A stretch of DNA of 64,000 nt from Chionis minor. Its lineage: Eukaryota; Chordata; Aves; Charadriiformes; Chionididae. Position 1 is the stretch's first letter, and the number at the start of each line of letters is the position of its first letter. The notes below the pieces were generated by a model, which was not told where the DNA came from, ran no database searches, and was given only the letters and a program-made list of their open reading frames with translations. The DNA is taken from NCBI GenBank assembly GCA_013398295.1, contig VZSF01006829.1, forward strand, positions 375,759 through 439,758, given 5' to 3'. This document shows positions 41,620 to 52,430 of this stretch, piece after piece. A program made the position numbers and the translations under genes.

Positions 41620-43040
41620 CCTTCAAAAAAAAGGAAACTCGCAAGGTGTTTAAGAACTGATGATTGCAAAAAGTAAGAAGGACAAAAAGATGCCAGGGTT
41701 CAAAATGACTCTTGGAACTAGATGTCACCATCCGAGCTGCATAGTAGAGTTAACTGGTTGAGCCATCGTTCACCACATGCATAATATTGCAGGTAAAACA
41801 TGACATAAGATGACGGTGATGAGTTCACATTTTGGGTATAGCCGAGTGCAAGTAAGAACTTATTTGAACAATCACAAAGTGAAGGGGGGGTGAACACATG
41901 AGCAGGGAAGCGCCAGGGCGAGCACACACAGAGCTTCATTCAGGTGAATCTGAGTGGTTGGTGGAAAGCCTGGTGAATGCAGATTTCACCATCTGGAAAT
42001 GAAGCTGCTATATGTTTACTAGAGTTCTCACAAAGAAGATTGATCATTTCCAGATTTCCCATTTTGTTGGGATGGATTAACATCTGGAGAAAAGAAAAGC
42101 TGTGTTTGCTCCTGCAGAAATTTCTACTACTTGTATGCATTTATTGAAGCCTGCAAAGTCCCGGGATATCAGAGATTCCAACTGCTAACCAAGTCTTTAC
42201 ACTTCCTAGACAGTGGAATTAAGCTAAGAAGGATTTTGGCTGTTCTTGGTAAAACAGTACTCCTGATATATAGAATGAGAGGATATAGCTGCCTTTGAGA
42301 AGTTTATGTTAGATTCTGGCTCAAGGAAGAGTCTTGTGACATCAGTGCTTTTGTCAGAAATAGGTTTTGGTGAAAGCAGCGGTGGGAAATCTTTTATAAG
42401 AGAAACAGTCAAGTCTAACCACTATCAGTCTGCAGGTTTTGCTGTTAATCTCTTCTGAGTAATTGTCCAGAGTTCTGCATGACAACTATTTCACCAACTA
42501 TAAATATTTAAAGAATCAAATACATACTTGATGTCATTGATACCATGGACTAACAATTAATCTATCAAAGTCTTTTTGGACAGAAGAGTTAGAGCTAATA
42601 AAAATCACAGATTTGCATTTTTATTTAACCATTAAGCATACTACTTATTTTGTAAAGTGTTTTACTTAATTGCTCATCATTTTGAATATGAATCACAAGG
42701 CAGCACTTTTCTGAAAAATTGTTTCATGTATTTTTCATAGCACAATCTGGAATACCTCCTTGCACATGAATGAGAATCTGTGATGGTTCTGGACAAGCTT
42801 TATGGCTCATTTTTTTCCTGATATATATTATATATAAAAAATATGGAAGATATTTTCTAAGAGCGAACATGGGCATTAAAGCTAATGTGTTGATGGAAAT
42901 AAATGAAAATTATTTTCAAAAGAAAATGGAAAATTGTTTTTAGAAAATAGAGCTTCTTATCTTCAGTCTGATTAGGAGTTGCCTCCATAGATTTCAGGCA
43001 AAAAAAGATAGCTTTTATAAGCTCTAAATCAGCAGTTTGT
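41620..43040. other. AT-rich non-coding DNA, nothing recognised
   Basis: No exon recognised. It contains an (AT)n tract (about 42821-42836). Minus-strand frames of 60-80 codons have no family resemblance. Confidence 0.55.
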
Positions 43041-43044
43041 TTGT

Positions 43045-43169
43045 ACTCAGGAAAGTGATTTAGTACATGTTTAACTTTAGGCACATGCTTAAATTCCATT
43101 GATTCCGATGGAAATAAAGCAGATGTGCTTGGAGTTGATCACATGCTTAAATAGTGTTGAATTAGGGCC
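43045..43169. mobile_element. Palindromic MITE-like ancient repeat
   Basis: An imperfect inverted repeat about 125 bp long. 'actcaggaaagtgatttagt' and 'acatgtttaactttag' on the left face 'gagttgatcacatgcttaaa' and 'tagtgttgaattagggcc' on the right. The centre is TTCCATTGATTCCGATGGAA, with exact 6-bp arms TTCCAT (43094-43099) and ATGGAA (43108-43113). The layout and the words 'gcacatgcttaa' and 'gaatTagggcc' match a reptile/bird repeat of the form 'gggcctgattcagcaaagcacttaagcacatgcttaac ... ccattgacttcaatgg'. No coding capacity, so a non-autonomous DNA transposon is the likeliest reading; its name is uncertain. Confidence 0.65.
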
Positions 43170-45896
43170 TTTATACTTTACAAGTTCAATATACCAAATG
43201 TTAATTAATCCTCCATGCACTTCTCAAGGAATGTCTCATTACTAAATGCAACTAGAGGGAAATGGAGATTGCCTAATAACTCATGTAGTAACTAATTAGT
43301 TTGTGCCACAAAATGTAGCTGCAGACCTCCTAAGCTGTCTCATTTTTCTTGCATTGCAGAACTGTGGATAGGAAGGAGGTGCGAAGGGTAGGGGAAAAAA
43401 AGAGAAGAAAAAAGAAGTTTCTTGTCAATAGGAGAACGTCAGTGAATGCTTTTGTGTTTGTGTGTGCCTTCATAGTAAGCAGCCTATATTTCAATCATTG
43501 TTGGTGATATACCGAGAATGAGAAAATAAATACAGGCAGTACGTAAGCAGAATGTATTATTAGTGATAAAAACAATATAAACAGGAGGTGAGGAAGAATG
43601 ATCATGAAAAGAAGCGAATTTGATAGCACACTGCAAAAACTAAAGCCTCATTACTGTGGAAATGTCTGAAACAACTAGACTATGGCAGGCAAAATCTTTC
43701 AAACCTTTTAAAACAAATAATTATAAACAACAGCTTGTGAAGCATTTAACTGAAACTTGCCGTTACTTCACAAGCATAGTCCATATTAGAGTAGAAGGAC
43801 ACTTCCATCATGTCAAGCTGCCAAACAGCCAATATTTTTTAACATCAGAAAAGGGTTGAGTAAAAAGGAGGCTCTTTATATTTTAGGTAGTTTGTGGTAA
43901 GCATGGTTAAAAACTCTGAACCAGAGACAACCAGGCTTTCACCAATCCCACAACCAGTTTTCAGGGTTGACTTCATTAACAAATATACATATGCCTCCAA
44001 CTAGATATTTCAGTTAGTTGACTTAATCAAGAACAGATTAAGCTTTATAGTTCTGGTAAAAGACATATCCAGACTTAAACCAATTTCATAAGATCATTTT
44101 CTACAACGCTTTAATAACACACCACTTTAATACTAGATCTACATAGCTCCACCTTCATTTAATTCCTCCCGTACATCAATTTGTCAGTCAATATTGCTAT
44201 AGGTAAGAGCCTTTCAGTATTCATCAATACCAGAGAGGACCCATATTCAACCTTCTTTGCACAGAGAAGAATTTGTGAAAAATGCTGGCTTCCCTCTCTC
44301 TCCCTGGTAATTTTAAGAATAGATTTGAAGGGGAAAAAAAAAAAAAGGAGAGTATTTTAAAATTAATAACTCAGTTCCCTTACAATTTTTCTTCCCCCTC
44401 CCTCCTCCCCAAATGGTCTTAATGTGTGTGAGGCTTCTGAAGAAAATACCAGCATCCAGCCTTATTTACTCTGAAAAGCAAGAATCTCATGTGGAACAAA
44501 ACATTCATTAGAAACGGGAGAAAATGAGGAGCTAGACTTTTTTTACCCATAGTCCTGAAGTTTCTTTAAAGATCCGCTGCCTAAATTCATCTTTCCATAC
44601 TGACTCTGTGCTCCATCCTTCCGACAAAACACCCTCCACGACATCTCCCTTTAACAGGTAGCAAATTTTTTTTGAGGGGGGAGAAAAAAGAAGCCTGCCC
44701 TAGGAATCCCCAGTACCAATACTGAAAATGTGACTAAAGACAAGAAATCTGTTGTCCGATTTATATGTCCTGGTGTAAACTGGGGTAAAAGGTTTCCCAA
44801 TGCCAACGGGCTGGCTCACTGGAATAAACATAGTGGTCAGTGGCTTGAACCTCCTGCGGCCGAGTGTGTCATTAAAACCTGGTGGTCCATGTGTAAGGTG
44901 AAACCACGGCCATATAAACACACATGCCATTTCCCACATGTCCAAAGGAATGCTAGAACCTCCTACTTCCCCACTGAGTGATGCTGTTTTGTGGGCAATG
45001 GAACCTGGGAAGCAAACGTAACAGGCTGCCTTTTTGCTCCCTTCAGTTTAAAATTCAGTCACTCCCCAGGAACACTTCTGTGGTAGCGCAGATGACCAAA
45101 TGAAGCATCAAAGATCGTCTCCACAACAAAAATAACCAAATAAACTGGATCATACCAAATACAAAATTTCTCCCCAATGTGTACTCCTGGATAAACACTT
45201 CTCCACCAATGAAACAGGACATTTAACGTGAGACTCGTACCATTAACCCACAGAAACTCTTGATGTTCCTAATGTTAACTGTTATTTGCGACCAAGACCG
45301 CCAAAATTGTCACAGGATCAAGGCCAGGTTTAATCCAAGAGTAGTACACATCCTTATAAAACACTTTGGTGCAGTTACACAGAAACAGCAAAGTACTAGG
45401 AAACAAAATAGAAAGCTGATGCTGCAGTAATTCATCATTTTCAAAAGTAAACCTAAGAAGCAGTTTTTAACTGTGTAGCTGCTTGGTTATCACTGCCTTC
45501 AACTCTTAAGAGGCATTATCAAATCAAGTATCATAAATCAAGAACCCTCACATAGCAGGGGCACGGCTGAAGTCTAGAAAAAGGAGTTGCTCTAGTTACT
45601 GCTGATTGCAAGAGTTGTTCCCCCTTCTGCCAGGAATGGACAGAATACTGAAGATGGAAAGAAATAATGAAGAAAAAAAAAAAACAAATACACAAACCAG
45701 GAGAAAGGAAAAAAATTAAGAAAAAGAATGACACAGAAATAAAGACAAAGTTATGTTAGCAGAGCTGTAGGAACAGAGATCAGCATGCACTTTATCAGTT
45801 ATTGGTACATGCAGCCCTGCTGTCCGAAGAAACCTGTTTTCAGATTCAGAGTGAAAAAAGATCCCCAATGGCAACTTTCAGGTGACTTTCCTACGA

Positions 45897-45918
45897 GGAA
45901 ACCCTTATGAGGGTTTCC
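45897..45918. repeat. Perfect 9-bp hairpin
   Basis: GGAAACCCT (45897-45905) and AGGGTTTCC (45910-45918) are exact reverse complements around a 4-nt loop TATG. Short and probably incidental; no transcript context is visible. Confidence 0.8.
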
Positions 45919-46810
45919 CTGGCTGGGAACAAGTTTTGCTCAGAAGAGCCTTTAATTCCACTATGAATTCTGCCATGCAGTACCTCAAACCTGAGCTGAT
46001 ACACTGCCTGCAGGATTATCCAGGCAGTAGCTATGCAGCTTATTTAGGATAATCATTTTGTATGTGGTCCATTTAGAGGCATTAATTGCAGCAAAAGCAT
46101 GCTTTCCTTCGACTCTCCAGCAAGCCAAAAAGAAACAACAACATAGTGGCAGCATTATCCCAGAAGTATTTACATGCTGATATATTTTAAGAATACTGAT
46201 TATTTATTTTAGAATGGCTCTTTGTTCTAATTTTCCTAATTTGGAATGGTCTTTCGTTAATGCTTTAAAGCCATGTGCTGTAGTAAGGCCCAAAATAATG
46301 TTTAAGATGTATCTTTAAAACTGCAGTGAGTGGTGCAAAGTAAACACTTATGTTTTGATTAGCTCCATTCCATGCTACGTGTCAGAACAAAACTCTTAAA
46401 AACATTGGCCCTACTGTATTGTAGGACCTATGCATAATTATTTCAAAACATGCAGAAAGTGGCACACAGAAAAGTAACGAATAAAATATGCAAAAAAAAA
46501 ATAAAGAAAAGTTTTAGATATTACAAAAAAAGCACTTTCTGTAGGACTAGCTCCTTTTAAATCCAACATATTTATAAGGGTACCCTGCTTTAAAAAAAAA
46601 AAAAGAAGCCGTATATAAACTAGATAGCATACATAGCTGCTCTGTTTAGAAAACAGCAAAGTACCATGTAAAAAAGTCTCTGTTTAGTCAGCCCACCCAC
46701 TATGAAAGAAAAAAAAAAAAAAAGAAGCTGACATTTAGAAAACAGGATATACTGAACAGTTTTCACAATTGTGCCCAGCAAATCTGATAGAGCTTTTTGT
46801 GTGAATTCCA

Positions 46811-46860
46811 CAGCATGGGCCCAATCCTGCAAGTTACCACCTATTGGGAAATAAAAGGTG
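46811..46860. mobile_element. Palindrome-centred ancient repeat fragment
   Basis: 'gcatgggcccaatcctgcaa' followed by 'gttaccacctattgggaaat' resembles the terminus and inner part of an amniote repeat beginning 'gggcccgatcctgcaagtgctgagcac'. Only one arm is readable, so confidence is modest. Confidence 0.4.
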
Positions 46861-47240
46861 TTCAGGATAAAAGTTAAAACAGCATTATAAACCCAACCTT
46901 CCTTTATAATAGGGCCTTTAAAGAAATCACTAGTTATCAGTGAAACAGGAAATCAAACAGTAAGTGTGAAGCAAATAGCAAAACAACCCTACCTTTTTGA
47001 AAAGTGATCTTTTTCAGTCCTACTATAGAGATGACAAAATATTGTTACTGACAGACCAAAAGAGAGGCTGAAAAACCTGCAAACCCAAAGTCAGTACATA
47101 TAAACATGAGAAGAAAATCCAAATACTGTTAAATAAAAATTTCAGAGCACAAATTTTCCTATGTGTTTGGAAAATGCTAAACACAATGAGGTCCAGATGC
47201 TGACAGGAGCCCATGAGCTTAATGGAAAGTAAATACTGCC

Positions 47241-47384
47241 TATAATTTTTATGCACGTCACCTTCTACTCGACGCTGCCCAAGGCGGAGGCAGCCTGTGT
47301 GCACTGCTTGGCGTAGTCCCGATCTGGCCGTGACGTCAGCTGTCTTAACGCGGCAATGAATTAACGTTACGGTGCGGCGGCGCG
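47241..47384 (-). promoter_or_regulatory. CpG cluster with perfect CRE; possible minus-strand promoter
   Basis: I count about 16 CpG dinucleotides between 47256 and 47384, whereas flanking kilobases are CpG-poor. The cluster holds the palindromic cyclic-AMP response element TGACGTCA (47331-47338). Read on the minus strand, a CRE-like TGACGTGC follows at 47260-47253 and then an AT-rich, TATA-like stretch at 47252-47241. This order would fit a promoter firing towards lower coordinates. A minus-strand frame of 141 codons (47448-47023) crosses the cluster but has no recognised domain. It could also be a fragment of a GC-rich repeat. No expressed product can be assigned. Confidence 0.35.
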
Positions 47385-47394
47385 TAACTTTCTG

Positions 47395-48755
47395 AGTGCA
47401 GGTACACTGTGGGTGACATTCAACCTCTGAAACCACATCAACATACACAGTCCTTCAAGTTTCGGATTTTCAACAGTCACCAGGTCTGTATTTGCACACA
47501 CACACGTGCACATATATATGCATGCGTTTCTGGTTGAAAATAACTGCAATAGGGAGCTCGTTTATTGCGGAAAAACAGAATCGTACGGAAATGTCGCTCT
47601 TTACCTAGCCAATCCAAAATTGTTCCTAAGTTCTGGGCCTTCCTTTGCCTGTGCTCCTGGCTTGCCTGCCTGCCTCCCACCACCCCTGTCCCCGGTCCCT
47701 GCTACTTGGTAGGTGGACCTAGAAGGCTGATAGAAACACACATCTACAACTAACAACGCTGAGGTTATGTATACAAAGCCCTTCCCAGTGTCCTGCGCCA
47801 GCCAAGGAGCTCTCAGCTCCTCCTCGCTGCCCCCTTGAAGGAGTCTGATTAGACCCCCATAAGATCAGCCATCAGAGATGCTCAGCTGAGCCCTCCAGCC
47901 TATTGCCCTCTATGCGAGATGGGTTAATTTAAACAGCAGGTCTCTTCTATCTCCCTCAGACCTATGAATGATAAAGGCCATAGTCAACAGATAAGGAACA
48001 ACTTTAAACACTGCAGAAACATAAACAAAACTTTAACTGCAAGGGGAGTAATTTTTTTAAAAAAAGTGCACACAGTCCAACAGAGCCATCCTATGCTAAA
48101 AATTCCAGCACAGAATTCCTGCAAAAGCCAAAATCCAGTGCCAAGGAGTCTCCCCCTGAGTATTCACTGAACCTTACTAGCTAGACAGTGGTTGAAGGGG
48201 ATTCCATCGGGACACCCACAAAATCAGCCCTTGTGCAGCATCGTGTCAGCCTTGCAGCTCAGGAACAGAGTAGTCAAAGAAACAGCCGCGCACCGTCAAC
48301 CCAATGGCAGGCCAAGCAACGCAGCTCCTGACAGCTTCAAACCGTGCTCGTTGTCCCAGCAGCAAGGCAACGCAAGCCAGGAAAAACTTTCAGAGATTAG
48401 ACCAGTGGCTAAACTTCAAGGAAGGGAGGAAGTTACGGGGAGGACTCCACTGCTTTTTTCCTTCTCTCCTCCTTCCTGCCAGGGAGAAGGTTGGAGCTGC
48501 TGTGCAGGCTGGCAGGGAAAGCAACATGATGAAGGAAGCTTCCCTTTAGCTCCTTCTCATCCAAAACTATAGTGTGTTCTCTCACTTAGTTTCCTTGAAT
48601 ACTGTTGAAAGGTAAGTAATTTCTCTAAAAGCAAATGCCTTCTCTTTGCCTCCCAAACAGGTAAAGGGTTTAACTCTTTGAAGAGCCACTAACTGCAGGA
48701 TCATCTCTAGGAATAAGTCCTAAAGGGTACTTTCAGTGAGAATGTGTTCGCTAAG
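47395..48755. other. Slightly GC-richer non-coding stretch
   Basis: A (CA)n/(TA)n run at about 47493-47520 is followed by sequence richer in G and C than the window average (about 47600-48560). The plus-strand frame 48192-48572 (126 codons) is Ser/Gln/Pro-rich and matches nothing I know. No exon structure is evident. Confidence 0.5.
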
Positions 48756-49059
48756 CTTTAAATCATCCTGTTTTGGGGAATCCTAATTTCAAATTATAAT
48801 TTCAATAAAGACAGAAAGACTACATACACAATTTCCATTAATGTCCCTCCAAGTTTAAAAAGAAATTTCTTATTTTTCTTGTTCAGTGAATGGGCACTTA
48901 GGTCCTGTATGTCCCACCAAGCAGATGTCCGTCAGACAGTGAGATGCATTACAAGTGACTGACTTCTATTAAAAGGCCTAAAGACAGTAAAAATGCTGTT
49001 AAATTATATAAACTTTTTTAGATACACAGGCATCTAAACATCTTTGTTTCCACAACAAA

Positions 49060-50645
49060 ACGTCCTAGAATTTTTCAGAATTGGACATACAGGAGTTAAA
49101 AGCTGGAATTCATTAATGTAGAGTTCAGATAACGTGTCTGACCATCACTTTTTGCATCCACTTGCCCTGGATAAAGCAATGGCACTTCCATTATTCGAGA
49201 TGTTATTGAAGATGTTCTGAACTTTCACTACTCACTTTATGCTTCTTCAACTGATTTTTTATCATACTTGAGGACACGCACATTTGGAGTTTGGTCTAAA
49301 CGTGGCAGAACTGAGAGCAAACAAACCTAATCCAAGTGTCATTGAATAATGATATACAGGAAGAGAAGATAAGCGGATGAATAAATCCTTGGGTTTTTTT
49401 GTGGAGTCTCCAGAACTGCACACTTCAGGAAAATTTCTATTGTTGTTTAGTTAGCGGACAACTCCAGGTATGGAAACGTGTTAAACTCATGCCCCTGTCC
49501 TCATCCACATCTTCTCTTTTAGACTCATGAAGAGTTCTTTGGCAATATCAGAAGGGAGAGAAGTTCTATTCTTTCCCTATACCATATTTAGGATCACTAT
49601 AAAAAGTGGTAAAAAAATTATGAATGGTTATTCCTTGCCTGTGTCTAAACTCAATTGGGGCATAGCTACCTGCTGCCATAGATTTGCCAAATTGAAATGA
49701 ATATGCCACGGTACTTATACATACTGAATTAAATGACTAGCACAGTAAAGAACTTGCAGTCTGGCAGCGGGATAGAACAGGGCGGTTAATAGCAGGGGAT
49801 GTATGTCAGAAACCATTCACTAACCTAAAACAGTGCCTCCAAAATGCCTTGCACAAAACCAGGTAAAGGTGTGATACCATTATCAATGAAAAGCGAAGTA
49901 GAATCTATTCACTCTGAAACCTGATAAAGTCTCAGTAAATGTAAGGACTATCATTCTGTATCTTTGTTAAATGTGGTCTTAAAAATATTTACTAAATGGC
50001 TAACCACGAGACTAAACAAAAGCATTACCACCATTGTAAATCAAGATCAAGGCAGTTTCATGCCAGGCAGGGAGGCAGCTGATAATTTAAGAAGAGTGCT
50101 ACAGATATTATGAGAGGTGAGAGATGATGACAATCCCATTGCTGCTTTTTCTTGAGATGCCGAAAATGTATTTAATAGGGTAGGATCAAATGCTGATATC
50201 TACAATATGCCTCTTGCAAGTTTTGTTTTGGATTAAAACTCAGAAACCTAATTAAAACAATTTACTTTCACCCATTAGCCTTAATCCTTATGAATGGCTT
50301 ACTGTCTTCTCTGGTTATTTTACCAAGAGGCACTTGAAAATGATGTCCTCCCTCTCTTGTCCTACTTTGCACTTGACCTTGAACCTTTGGCCATCTCCTG
50401 CATTTTTATTCTGAAAAAGGATTTGGCACCCAGAAAGTATTGGTATGTGTAGGTGACATACAGACAGTTATTAAAAGGCATTTTCAAAGAACAACGAAGT
50501 CTTCTGAAGAAATAGCTCAATTTCCTTTCCATTTAGAATAGTACTCTCTTTCATTCCCTTGCAAGAACAATCTATATCTCCATTACAATGCACTGGCGTA
50601 CCAGAGTTGTAATATCCAAAGTATCAGAATATCTAAAATTTTGTC
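49060..50645 (+). pseudogene. Decayed L1-clade LINE ORF2 (endonuclease end and reverse transcriptase)
   Basis: Translation across several frames recovers L1 ORF2 landmarks in the right order. These are an endonuclease SDH (49137-49145); the post-endonuclease block NFHYSLYASSTDF (49220-49258, cf. F-x-x-Y-Y-x-x-L-Y-x-S); a possible ENFY near 49430; HSVSLLNVVLKIFTK (49952-49996); DQGSFMPGREAADNLRR (50044-50094); DAENVFNRV (50156-50182, palm motif A, cf. LDAEKAFDRV); FWIKT (50226-50240); NGLLSS...PRGT (50293-50334, motif B, cf. RGTRQGCPLSP); YFALDLEPLAI (50363-50395); and a degraded YADD at about 50449. The interval from GR to DAE is 28 residues, the same as in L1 elements I know. Stops (for example TGA at 50111 and 50153) and at least three frameshifts make it non-functional. 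A GDFN-like remnant may lie at 48777-48815. Distances before 49950 suggest indels. No 3' tail was identified. Confidence 0.88.
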
Positions 50646-50667
50646 TAAAAACACAATCAGCTGCTTT

Positions 50668-50720
50668 GCAGGACTGCAGATTAGGGCCTAACTCCCACTG
50701 AGATCAATTAGCATTAAGAA
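50668..50720. mobile_element. Palindrome-centred ancient repeat fragment
   Basis: 'ggactgcagattagggccta' then 'actcccactgagatcaatta' matches the words 'ggactgcaggatcagggccc' and 'actcccattgacttcaatgg' of the dispersed MITE-like family. It lies just downstream of the L1 relic and may mark an insertion near its end. Confidence 0.45.
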
Positions 50721-52190
50721 CTTCTCTTGCTTAGGGTTTTTTTTAAAAAGTAGTAGATGTCCAAGATTTTAAAACATGGGTTGCTTCTCTAAGTAAGAAT
50801 CAGGCCTATCATAATTTAATAGTTCAAACAAAAAAAAGCTCTGCCAACTGCAGAATGAAGTTCCTAATTCTAAGCAGTTAGCTTTTGATCTTCAATAATT
50901 TTTCCAAAGTGCAAAATGCTTACAAGTAAATTTGGAACTCAAACAAAAGGAAGAGAGATATACAGACAATGATAAAAGCATAGAAAATAATTTAAAAGGT
51001 TTAAAAACTGAGATCCTCTGAACTGTAGCCTTTCAAAGAGACCGTTAACATTAAGAAGCTTATATAGAGACAGCTTAAGTTCCTCTCGATTTGCAAGCAA
51101 TATACAGTCCATCCCTTTGCTCTAAAGAAACAACATATACTTCTAGCAGATTAAATTCATATCCCTGGGAAGCATATGAACTGTTGTTTCTGTAACTGAC
51201 TTACCCAGGTTCCCACTCTACCATCAACAAAAACATCCATCTTTAAAGATGTTTCCAACTAAATCCCTAGTAGCATAGTGATAGACGTGAAAAGGAGAAA
51301 CAAAAGAGGATACAGATTGTGTGATATACCTCAATCCAATGTAACCCATAGATTTCTTAAGGGAGGTTTATAAATGTTCTCCCAATGCAAATTCTACTTA
51401 TTCTAAAGAAGACAAAATTAAAGGCTTTGTCATGCCACTGCAATAGTATTTCAAAAGATGGCCTTCTATGCATTACAAATCTCACCATATACTAGTGAAA
51501 GGGCTTTCCTGCCAATATAATTTCACCTGCTTGCACTAGAAAATATAGTTCATATTACAAAGTATTTTTCAACGTTGCTTTATTTTTAGATTTTTAGCAG
51601 CAACATTCAGATTGTTTTTTGTCAGATGTCCTGGCCAGCTTTCAAAGTCTACAAAGCCAGTACATATAAAATCTCACCTATGAACAAGCAAAAGATACAG
51701 CTGACTGGGCTTTATGACTCACTCAATGGATCTCTGCATGTCAGAGACCGTCAACAGCTATGGAAATATCAGTAATCCACGTACAGTAGCATTTTCAGCT
51801 TTTAAGAAAAAGAAGATTCACTCTTTGGGAAAACTGAGAAAACCGGATGTTGTTGAAATAAATGTCCTTGAAAAATCTTAAAACACAGAGAAAACTAAAT
51901 AAAAAACTAAACCAAGATATTATTGCTGAATATTGTCTTCGGTATGAATTGTTTTTACACCTTTTCACTATACCAGACAGACCAGCTTGGCAGTGTGTGC
52001 ATATGCCTTTCCAGGCTCTCACTGCTGCTCTGCCTATCAACCACCAGTTCAGTAGGATGCACATTGTTGACTTTTGTTTCTTTCTGCCATTTTTCAACTT
52101 TTAAGCTCTTCATAAAACCCTGCCTCGCTTGACATATTTTTATCTTTGTGCATACACCCAGCTAGAAAAAATACAGATAGGTCTGCAGGT
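50721..52190. other. AT-rich non-coding DNA, nothing recognised
   Basis: No gene or transposon recognised. The minus-strand frame 51795-52097 (100 codons) and its plus-strand counterparts show no family resemblance. Confidence 0.55.
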
Positions 52191-52193
52191 AAA

Positions 52194-52356
52194 AACCACA
52201 GAATTCCTGAGGCTGGAAGGGATCTCTGGAGGACGCCCTGCTCAAGCAGGGTCACCTACAGAAGGTTGCTTGTCCTGTTGGGGTCTGAGTATCTTCAGGG
52301 ACACAGACTCCAAAACATCTCTGGGAAACCTGTGCCAGTGTTTGAGCACCCCCAGA
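52194..52356 (-). mobile_element. CR1 LINE 3'-end fragment, antisense
   Basis: Read on the plus strand, 'cacagaattcctgaggctgg', 'aagggatctctggagg', 'ccctgctcaagcagggtcac', 'ctacagaaggttgc' and 'ctgggaaacctgtgccagtg' are the inverted 3' portion of avian CR1 (consensus 'cacagaatcacagaa...gaggttggaagggacctctgg ... cctgctcaagcagggtcacctagagcaggttgc'). About 20 bp expected between 'ctctggag' and 'ccctgctc' are missing. It is non-coding; overlapping plus-strand frames (52129-52511) are shadows. It ends against an A/C-rich tract. Confidence 0.92.
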
Positions 52357-52430
52357 ATAAAAAACCAAACAAATTTAAAAAAACAAACACCACAACAAAC
52401 AAAATCCCCCAAAACAAAAAAACCCCACTA
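52357..52430. repeat. A/C-rich low-complexity tract
   Basis: Runs of AAAACCAAAC, AAAAAAACAAACACC and CCCCCAAAACAAAAAAACCCC follow the antisense CR1 fragment. It has no coding content and probably arose by slippage. Confidence 0.8.

Larger units (their letters stand above)
43172..47240. other. AT-rich non-coding DNA, no gene recognised
   Basis: No exon recognised. About 43190-43340 carries TTAATTAAT and CTAATTAG motifs and is repeat-poor, so it is a weak conserved-element candidate. Long A tracts lie at 44335-44346 and 46709-46723. The 44700-44981 stretch has overlapping frames on both strands without recognisable homology. Confidence 0.55.

Noticed and set aside
47023..47448. 141-codon minus-strand frame crossing the CpG cluster
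   Set aside because: No domain or homology recognised; CpG-rich sequence lacks stop-forming AT words, which lengthens frames by chance.
48192..48572. 126-codon plus-strand frame
   Set aside because: Low-complexity Ser/Gln/Pro composition, no recognised family, no splice context.
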